NCBI RefSeq assembly: GCF_000184685.1
Contig: NC_014830.1
Location: 620,001 to 684,000 of the forward strand
From: Intrasporangium calvum DSM 43043
Lineage (GTDB): Bacteria; Actinomycetota; Actinomycetes; Actinomycetales; Dermatophilaceae
DNA length: 64,000 nucleotides
Direction: 5' to 3'
Shown here: in pieces, positions 58,980 to 64,000 of the stretch
Position numbering within the stretch: position 1 is the first letter of the stretch
Layout of the letters: every line of letters begins with the position of its first letter
The notes under the pieces: model-generated
What the model was told of the DNA's origin: nothing
The model's input: the letters and a program-made list of their open reading frames with translations, nothing else
The model's database searches: none
Made by a program: the position numbers and the translations under genes

Positions 58980-59732
58980 ATGACCAAGACCGAGGGAGGG
59001 CCGGCGGTCGTCATCCGTGGGCTCAACGTCGTCCGCGGGAAGCGGCGCGTCCTGCCGGACCTCTCCCTCGTGGTGCCACCCGGGCAGGTGGTGGGCCTGC
59101 TGGGTCCGTCCGGCTCGGGGAAGACGACGTTGATGCGGGCCATCGTCGGGGTCCAGATCATCGAGTCGGGCACGGTCACGGTGCTCGGGCACGCGGCCGG
59201 GTCGCCAGCGGTCCGGGACCGGGTCGGCTACGTCACGCAGGACCCCAGCGTCTACCTCGACCTGACCATCCGCGAGAACATCGCCTACTTCGGCCGGGCT
59301 GTCGGGCTCCGCGGGGGGGACCTGCGGTCGGCCGTGGACCGGACGCTGGTCGAGGTCGACCTGGTCTCCCACGCCGACGACCTGGTCCGCGACCTGTCGG
59401 GTGGCCAGGAGTCCCGCGTGTCCCTGGCCTGCGCCCTCGTCGCCAGACCGACCCTGCTCGTCCTCGACGAGCCGACGGTCGGGCTCGACCCCGTGCTGCG
59501 CCGAGACCTCTGGAACCTCTTCGGCGACCTCGCCACGCAGGGCTACTCGCTCATCGTCTCCAGCCACGTGATGGACGAGGCGACCCGCTGCGACCGGCTG
59601 GTGTTGCTGCGAGAGGGGCGGGTCCTGGCCGATGTGACACCGGCCGAGCTGCTTGCCATGACCGGCACGACGGATGCGGACACCGCCTTTCTGGCCCTGG
59701 TCGAGGCCACCGACGAAAGGGACGTGCGGTGA
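58980..59732 (+). CDS. ABC transporter ATP-binding protein
   Basis: 250 residues with Walker A LLGPSGSGKTTL, signature LSGGQESR, Walker B TLLVLDEPTVGLD and switch His in VSSHVMDEA. Of the DrrA/CcmA-like ABC-2 class. The stop overlaps the permease start (GTGA). Together they form a half-size exporter, probably of a drug or lipid. Confidence 0.9.
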   Translation: MTKTEGGPAVVIRGLNVVRGKRRVLPDLSLVVPPGQVVGLLGPSGSGKTTLMRAIVGVQIIESGTVTVLGHAAGSPAVRDRVGYVTQDPSVYLDLTIRENIAYFGRAVGLRGGDLRSAVDRTLVEVDLVSHADDLVRDLSGGQESRVSLACALVARPTLLVLDEPTVGLDPVLRRDLWNLFGDLATQGYSLIVSSHVMDEATRCDRLVLLREGRVLADVTPAELLAMTGTTDADTAFLALVEATDERDVR

Positions 59733-60463
59733 ACCCCGGGCTGACTCTCGCCACCACCGCGCGCGTCCTCCGACAGGTCCGCACCGACCATCGCACCATC
59801 GCCCTGATCATGGTGGTCCCGATGGTCCTCATCGGCCTGCTGGCCTGGATCTACGACAACACGCCCGTCTTCGACCAGGTCGGCCCCGCCCTGCTCGGCG
59901 TCTTTCCCATGGTGGTCATGTTCGTCGTCACGTCCGTCGCAACCCTGCGCGAGCGGCAGTCGGGCACCCTCGAGCGACTGCTGACGACCCCGATGGGCAA
60001 GGCGGACTTCATGCTGGGGTATGCCCTCGGCTTCGGCGCCCTGGCCACGGTCCAGGCGCTCCTCGTCACGGCCTTCGCCACCTGGGTCTGTGACCTCGAC
60101 GTCGCAGGCCCGGTCTGGCTCCTCGTCCTCGTCGCCGTCCTCGATGCCGTCCTGGGGACCTCGCTCGGGCTGCTGGCGAGCGGCTTCGCCCGCACCGAGT
60201 TCCAAGCCGTCCAGTTCATGCCCGCCTTCCTCCTTCCCCAGTTCCTGCTGTGCGGCCTCCTCGTCCCGCGTGACCAGCTGCCGGACCTGCTGCGCTGGGT
60301 CTCTGACCTCCTGCCCCTGTCCTACGCCGTGGACGCGATGAAGGGCATCACCGCCCTCACGGACCCGGTGGCCGAAGTCGCCTCCGACCTCGGAGTCGTG
60401 GCGGGCTTCATCGCGCTGGCCCTGGCCCTGGCCTCGCTGACCCTGAGCCGCCGCACTCCCTGA
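59729..60463 (+). CDS. ABC-2 type permease
   Basis: 244 residues, six membrane helices, with the ABC-2 motif ATLRERQSGTLERLLTTP between helices 2 and 3. Partner of the ATPase immediately upstream. Substrate unknown. Followed 54 bp later by the independently promoted ppx gene. Confidence 0.88.
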   Translation: MNPGLTLATTARVLRQVRTDHRTIALIMVVPMVLIGLLAWIYDNTPVFDQVGPALLGVFPMVVMFVVTSVATLRERQSGTLERLLTTPMGKADFMLGYALGFGALATVQALLVTAFATWVCDLDVAGPVWLLVLVAVLDAVLGTSLGLLASGFARTEFQAVQFMPAFLLPQFLLCGLLVPRDQLPDLLRWVSDLLPLSYAVDAMKGITALTDPVAEVASDLGVVAGFIALALALASLTLSRRTP

Positions 60464-60505
60464 GCCCTCGACTCCTGGAAGCCGTGGGTGGCCGGTCCTC
60501 CCGGG

Positions 60506-60511
60506 TAGGGT
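60506..60511 (+). promoter_or_regulatory. Leaderless -10 box of the Ppx/GppA gene
   Basis: TAGGGT, 6 nt before ATG 60518. Confidence 0.55.
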
Positions 60512-60517
60512 CGGGCC

Positions 60518-61450
60518 ATGCGCCTTGGCGTCATCGACATCGGGTCCAACACCGTCCACCTGCTCGTCGTGGACGCACACCCGGGCGCCCATCCGCTGCC
60601 GGCGTTCTCCCACAAGATCGACCTGCGCCTCTCGGAGCACATCACTCCGGAGGGGCTCATCAGCGAGACCACCGTGGAGCGGCTGGTCGAGTTCATGCGT
60701 GAGTGCCTGGGCATCGCCGAGGACCACGGCGTCCAGGACCTCTTCGCCTTCGCGACCTCGGCGCTGCGGGAGGCCCCCAACGGCGAGGCCGTGATCGCCC
60801 GGGTCCGCGAGCAGACCGGTGTCGCCCTCGAGGTGCTCAGTGGCGTCGACGAGTCACGGGTGACCTTCCTGGCGGTGCGCCGCTGGTTCGGCTGGTCGAG
60901 TGGTCGGCTGCTCGTCATCGACATCGGTGGGGGGTCTCTCGAGCTCGCGACCGGGATCGACGAGGAGCCCGACGCCGCGATCAGCCTGCCGCTCGGCGCT
61001 GGCCGCCTGACGCGCGAACGGCTGCCCGGGGACCCCCCGAGCCCGGTCGAGACGAGGGCCGTCCGCGCCTACATCCGCACCTCGCTGGCCCAACAGGTCC
61101 GACCGCTGCTGACCGCAGGCCACCCAGACCGCGCGGTGGGCACCTCCAAGACGATGCGCTCGCTGGCCCGGATCGCGGGGGCCGCGCCCCGGGACGACGG
61201 ACCCTTCGTCCCACGGGCGCTGCGCCGGGCCGACCTCGCGACGATCGTGGACCGGCTCAAGGGCCTTGACGCGGCGGAGCGGGCCGCGCTTCCGGGGGTC
61301 TCGGCAGCGCGGGCCCAGCAGCTGCTCGCCGGTGCGCTCGTCGCCGAGGCGGCCATGGACCTCCTGGGTGTCGACCGGCTCGACATCTGCCCCTGGGCCC
61401 TTCGGGAGGGGCTCATCCTGCGCCGCCTGGACCCCCTCAGCGCCGGGTAG
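60518..61450 (+). CDS. Exopolyphosphatase/guanosine pentaphosphate phosphohydrolase (Ppx/GppA)
   Basis: 310 residues of the actin-like ATPase fold, short form common in actinobacteria. Phosphate-binding loops are [13 protein letters not shown] and [26 protein letters not shown] is also typical. Hydrolyses polyphosphate chains or pppGpp. The mycobacterial short forms differ in which substrate they use, so the activity is left open. Cytosolic. Confidence 0.9.
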   Translation: MRLGVIDIGSNTVHLLVVDAHPGAHPLPAFSHKIDLRLSEHITPEGLISETTVERLVEFMRECLGIAEDHGVQDLFAFATSALREAPNGEAVIARVREQTGVALEVLSGVDESRVTFLAVRRWFGWSSGRLLVIDIGGGSLELATGIDEEPDAAISLPLGAGRLTRERLPGDPPSPVETRAVRAYIRTSLAQQVRPLLTAGHPDRAVGTSKTMRSLARIAGAAPRDDGPFVPRALRRADLATIVDRLKGLDAAERAALPGVSAARAQQLLAGALVAEAAMDLLGVDRLDICPWALREGLILRRLDPLSAG

Positions 61451-61495
61451 GACGCCCACCCCTGCCCTCGTCCCGTGGGCCTGCGGGTCGTGCCG

Positions 61496-61501
61496 CAGAA
61501 T
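61496..61501 (+). promoter_or_regulatory. Leaderless -10 box of the isomerase gene
   Basis: CAGAAT, 7 nt before ATG 61509. Confidence 0.5.
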
Positions 61502-61508
61502 GGTCCCC

Positions 61509-62306
61509 ATGACCATCCGCATCGGGCTCTCCACGGCCGCGATGTACCCCGACAACGCGGCGACAGCCTTCGCGATGGCCGCGCGGCTCGGTTACGAGGC
61601 CGTCGAGGTGATGGTGTGGACCGACCCGGTGACGCAGGAGCCGGGCGCCTTGCGGGCGCTGAGCGAGCACCACGGCGTGCCGATCGCCTCGGTGCATGCA
61701 CCGACGCTCCTGCTCACCCAACGAGTCTGGGGCACCGACCCGTGGGACAAGGTCGACCGCTCCATCGACCTCGCGCTCGAGGTGGGCGCCCCGACGGTCG
61801 TGCTGCACCCGCCGTTCCGGTGGCAGCGGGAGTACGCCGCGGGCTTCGTCGACGGCATCGCCCTTCGAGAGCACGACACCGGTGTCCGGCTGGCGGTGGA
61901 GAACATGTTCCCGTGGCGGACGGCTCGACGGGAGATGCTCGCCTACCTCCCGCACTGGGACCCCGTCGACCAGCCCTACGACAACGTGACGATCGACCTG
62001 TCGCACACGGCGACAGCAGGTTCGGATGCGCTGCACATGGTCCGTGAGCTCGGCGCCAGGCTGGCGCACGTGCACCTGGCCGACGGGCTCGGCTCCTTCA
62101 AGGACGAGCACCTCGTCCCGGGCCGCGGCACGCAGCCGTGCGGGGAGGTGCTCGAGCACCTCACGGCGACGGGCTGGTCGGGCGACGTCATCGTCGAGGT
62201 GGGCACGCGCAAGATGGCTCCGGACCAACGCGAGGCGGCGTTGGTCGAGGCGCTCGCGTTCGCCCAGTTCGCCATCGTCCCGACCCGCGGGGCCAGCCGC
62301 ATCTGA
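61509..62306 (+). CDS. Sugar phosphate isomerase/epimerase family protein
   Basis: 265-residue TIM barrel of the xylose isomerase-like (AP endonuclease 2) superfamily. Metal ligands are suggested by His and Glu in VVLHPPF, LAVENMFPW, TIDLSHTA and LAHVHLADG and VIVEVGTRK. The ATG at 61509 fits a leaderless start. Often adjacent to ppx-gppA in actinobacteria; substrate unknown. A small hairpin (CGACC/GGTCG) fills the 31-bp gap to the convergent SDR gene. Confidence 0.82.
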   Translation: MTIRIGLSTAAMYPDNAATAFAMAARLGYEAVEVMVWTDPVTQEPGALRALSEHHGVPIASVHAPTLLLTQRVWGTDPWDKVDRSIDLALEVGAPTVVLHPPFRWQREYAAGFVDGIALREHDTGVRLAVENMFPWRTARREMLAYLPHWDPVDQPYDNVTIDLSHTATAGSDALHMVRELGARLAHVHLADGLGSFKDEHLVPGRGTQPCGEVLEHLTATGWSGDVIVEVGTRKMAPDQREAALVEALAFAQFAIVPTRGASRI

Positions 62307-62337
62307 AGCACCGCAGCGACCGTTGTGGTCGTGATGG

Positions 62338-63060
62338 TCAGCCGCGGAACCCGCGCGGTCGGACGCTCACCATGTCGATGGAGGCCTCGGGTGTCGCGTC
62401 CACGGCGAGCCGGACCGCACGGACGACCGAGTCGACGCGGAGGTACACCTCCGGCCGATACGGTCCACCCTCGAAGTCGATCATCTCGTGCTGCATGTCG
62501 GTGTCGACGCGCCCCGGGTAGATGGAGGTGACGCGCACGCCGTTGTCCCGTTCCTCCTCGCGCAACGCATCGGTGAAGGCGCGGAGCGCGAACTTCGATG
62601 CGGAGTACGGCCCCATCGTCGGCCCGGACGTGAGCCCGGCTCCCGAGTTGATGGCCACGACCAGCCCGTGCGCCGCGCGCAGGCCGGGCAGCAGGGCGCG
62701 GGTGATGCCTGCTGCCGCAACGAGGTTCACGCGCATCGCAGCGTCCCAGTCCGCGAGGGACAGGTCGGCGATCCGCCCCCGGTGGAGCACCCCGGCGGAG
62801 TGGACGAGCACGTCGACCCTCGGGAGGCGCGGCACCAGGGCGGCGAGAGCCGCCTCCAGCGCCCCACCGGGCGCACAGTCGAGCAGGTCCACGACGAAAC
62901 CCTCCGCAGAGGGGAGCGACGTGACGACGTCGCGGACCGACTCCTCGCTGCGCCCACCGACCACGACGTGGTGGTCAACCGCGAGGTCCTCGGCGATGGC
63001 CCGTCCGATCCCCCGGGTCGCGCCGGTCACCACCGCCACCGGTCGTTCCGCAGTCGTCAT
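62338..63060 (-). CDS. Short-chain dehydrogenase/reductase
   Basis: 240 residues from ATG 63060. NAD(P) site VTGATRGIGRAIAE, structural NSGAG and catalytic YSASK (Tyr and Lys). The position of the -10 box TAGCCT (63067-63072), 6 nt before this ATG, argues against the alternative GTG two codons upstream. Substrate cannot be read from sequence. Confidence 0.88.
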   Translation of the reverse strand: MTTAERPVAVVTGATRGIGRAIAEDLAVDHHVVVGGRSEESVRDVVTSLPSAEGFVVDLLDCAPGGALEAALAALVPRLPRVDVLVHSAGVLHRGRIADLSLADWDAAMRVNLVAAAGITRALLPGLRAAHGLVVAINSGAGLTSGPTMGPYSASKFALRAFTDALREEERDNGVRVTSIYPGRVDTDMQHEMIDFEGGPYRPEVYLRVDSVVRAVRLAVDATPEASIDMVSVRPRGFRG

Positions 63061-63066
63061 GCGCAC

Positions 63067-63072
63067 AGGCTA
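63067..63072 (-). promoter_or_regulatory. Leaderless -10 box of the SDR gene
   Basis: TAGCCT on the minus strand, 6 nt upstream of ATG 63060. Confidence 0.55.
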
Positions 63073-63097
63073 CGACTCAGCCCCGCACGAACGGTCC

Positions 63098-63129
63098 CGT
63101 ATGCCGCTGAGCCGGCTCAGCGGCATACG
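63098..63129. repeat. Two repeat copies (18 and 19) fused as a 32-bp perfect palindrome
   Basis: CGTATGCCGCTGAGCC immediately followed by its reverse complement. Between the stop of the CoA-transferase gene and the SDR promoter, so probably a terminator for the former. This is the clearest picture of the repeat as half of a palindrome. Confidence 0.95.
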
Positions 63130-63152
63130 GAACCATTCGACGGGGTTGGCGC

Positions 63153-64000
63153 TCAAGCGAGCCCGAGCTCTGCCGCTTCCTCCCAGAGCTCGTCCCGAAC
63201 GCGTGGGTGGGCGCACTCCTCGATGAGGTCACGGCACTGCTCCCGCTCGTCGTGCCCCCACAGTCGGGCGACGCCGTTCTCGGTGACGATCGCGCTCTGC
63301 TGGAAGCTCGTGACCGGCTCGTCGACGAGCGGCACGATCGTCGAGACGTCCGCCTTCGGGTGCCAGGAGCGAAGGGCGATGAACGACTGGCCACCGGGGG
63401 AGTGGAGGGCGCCCACGATGAAGTCGGTCTGGCCCCCGAAGCCAGAGTGGATCCGCGCGTTGATGCGGGAGGCGTTGGCCTGGCCGAAGAGGTCCACCTC
63501 GAGGGCGGTGTTGACCGAGGTCATCCGCCGCTGCTGGGCGATGAGGCCGGGGTCGTTCGTCTTCTCGGTGCGCAGCATCCGCACCCACGGGTTGCCGTCG
63601 ACCCAGTCGTACAGCTCCTGGCTGCCGAAGACGAACGACGTGACGAGGGGGTGGTCCCGGTCCAGCGCCCCGGCCGCGTCGAGGGCCAGGACCCCGTCGG
63701 AGAACATCTCGGTCCAGACGCGGAGCTCCTTGCGGCCGATGATCGCGTTGAGGGTCGCGTCCGGCACGGCGCCGATGCCGAGCTGCATGGTCGCGCCGTC
63801 GAGGACCATCGAGGCCACCCGCTCGCCGATCGCGGCGCTCTCGTCGTCGGGGGTGCCCGGGGTGTGGGCCGCCAGCGGGGTGTCGATCTCGAGCGCCACG
63901 TCGACGTGGTCCACCGGCACCTGGGCGTCGCCGAAGGTATAGGGCATCCGCTCGTTGACGACCGCGATGACGAGGCCGCCGCGGGCCCGGCACGCCTCGA
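63153..64000 (-). CDS. Acetyl-CoA hydrolase/transferase family protein (5' end outside window)
   Basis: C-terminal 282 residues of a CoA-transferase, open at the window edge. The segment WTEMFSDGVLAL holds the catalytic Glu that forms the glutamyl-CoA thioester, QLGIGAVPDATL the CoA-binding region, and GFGGQTDFIVGA and HERE-type RLWGHDEREQ the C-terminal domain. Probably moves CoA between acetate or succinate and another acid. The ATG at 63947 is internal. Confidence 0.87.
   Translation of the reverse strand, partial: EACRARGGLVIAVVNERMPYTFGDAQVPVDHVDVALEIDTPLAAHTPGTPDDESAAIGERVASMVLDGATMQLGIGAVPDATLNAIIGRKELRVWTEMFSDGVLALDAAGALDRDHPLVTSFVFGSQELYDWVDGNPWVRMLRTEKTNDPGLIAQQRRMTSVNTALEVDLFGQANASRINARIHSGFGGQTDFIVGALHSPGGQSFIALRSWHPKADVSTIVPLVDEPVTSFQQSAIVTENGVARLWGHDEREQCRDLIEECAHPRVRDELWEEAAELGLA

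Overview
The window is about 72% G+C, has almost no intergenic space and uses GTG and TTG starts freely. Several genes are typical of Actinomycetota: a DUF2342 metalloprotease, DUF3180, an F420-type luciferase-like oxidoreductase, a class F sortase and a membrane pyrophosphatase. Gene order (tmk-holB-hydrolase-tRNA; ppa-dacB-DUF2342-tilS-hpt-ftsH-folE-folP-folBK-DUF3180; DUF2520-panC-panD-nadB-nadC) fits a free-living member of the Micrococcales, possibly Intrasporangiaceae or a relative. The family placement is inference. It is chromosomal housekeeping sequence; I see no prophage, transposase, integrase or CRISPR array.

Layout. 1-3.1 kb: DUF4397 surface protein and class F sortase operon, then an FAD amine-oxidase-like enzyme. 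3.1-7.7 kb: phosphoribosyltransferase/hydrolase fusion, a decayed regulator, asd, then tmk-holB. 7.8-12.8 kb: three tandem, start/stop-overlapping tripeptidyl-aminopeptidase-like hydrolases, then tRNA-Thr(CGT). 13.2-16.2 kb: ArsR/SRPBCC pair and the KtrB-KtrA potassium system. 16.4-21.4 kb: katG, enoyl-CoA hydratase, acyl-CoA synthetase. 21.4-31.3 kb: MFS and P-type ATPase on the minus strand, malic enzyme and MFS on the plus strand, LLM oxidoreductase, pirin, GNAT and two DUF202 proteins. 31.4-34.4 kb: proton-pumping pyrophosphatase facing soluble pyrophosphatase across one shared hairpin. 34.5-46.8 kb: PBP4, DUF2342 protease, tilS, hpt, DUF1028, ftsH and the folate operon. 46.9-50.0 kb (minus strand): MidA methyltransferase, CopC-like protein, orphan NuoD and a small lipoprotein. 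50.0-56.8 kb: pantothenate (panC, panD) and NAD (nadB, nadC) genes with a polytopic membrane protein between them. 56.9-64 kb: methyltransferase and Cys-rich protein, SPW protein, ABC exporter, Ppx/GppA, TIM-barrel isomerase, SDR, and the C-terminal part of a CoA-transferase.

Two sequence-level signals cut across the annotation. First, a 16-18 bp element, CGTATGCCGCTGGGCT and variants, occurs about 19 times in 64 kb, in both orientations. It lies between genes and inside disordered coding linkers, sometimes forms perfect inverted pairs, and once supplies a start codon. Second, about twenty genes have a TANNNT-like -10 box placed 6-8 nt before the start codon, the arrangement expected for leaderless mRNAs, and this resets several starts. 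Also notable are an orphan NuoD with Trp in place of the quinone-site Tyr, encoded near a MidA/NDUFAF7-type methyltransferase; an ftsH leader with a hairpin between Shine-Dalgarno and ATG and a GGAAC-N18-GTT promoter; and a leaderless nine-codon ORF overlapping the nadB start.
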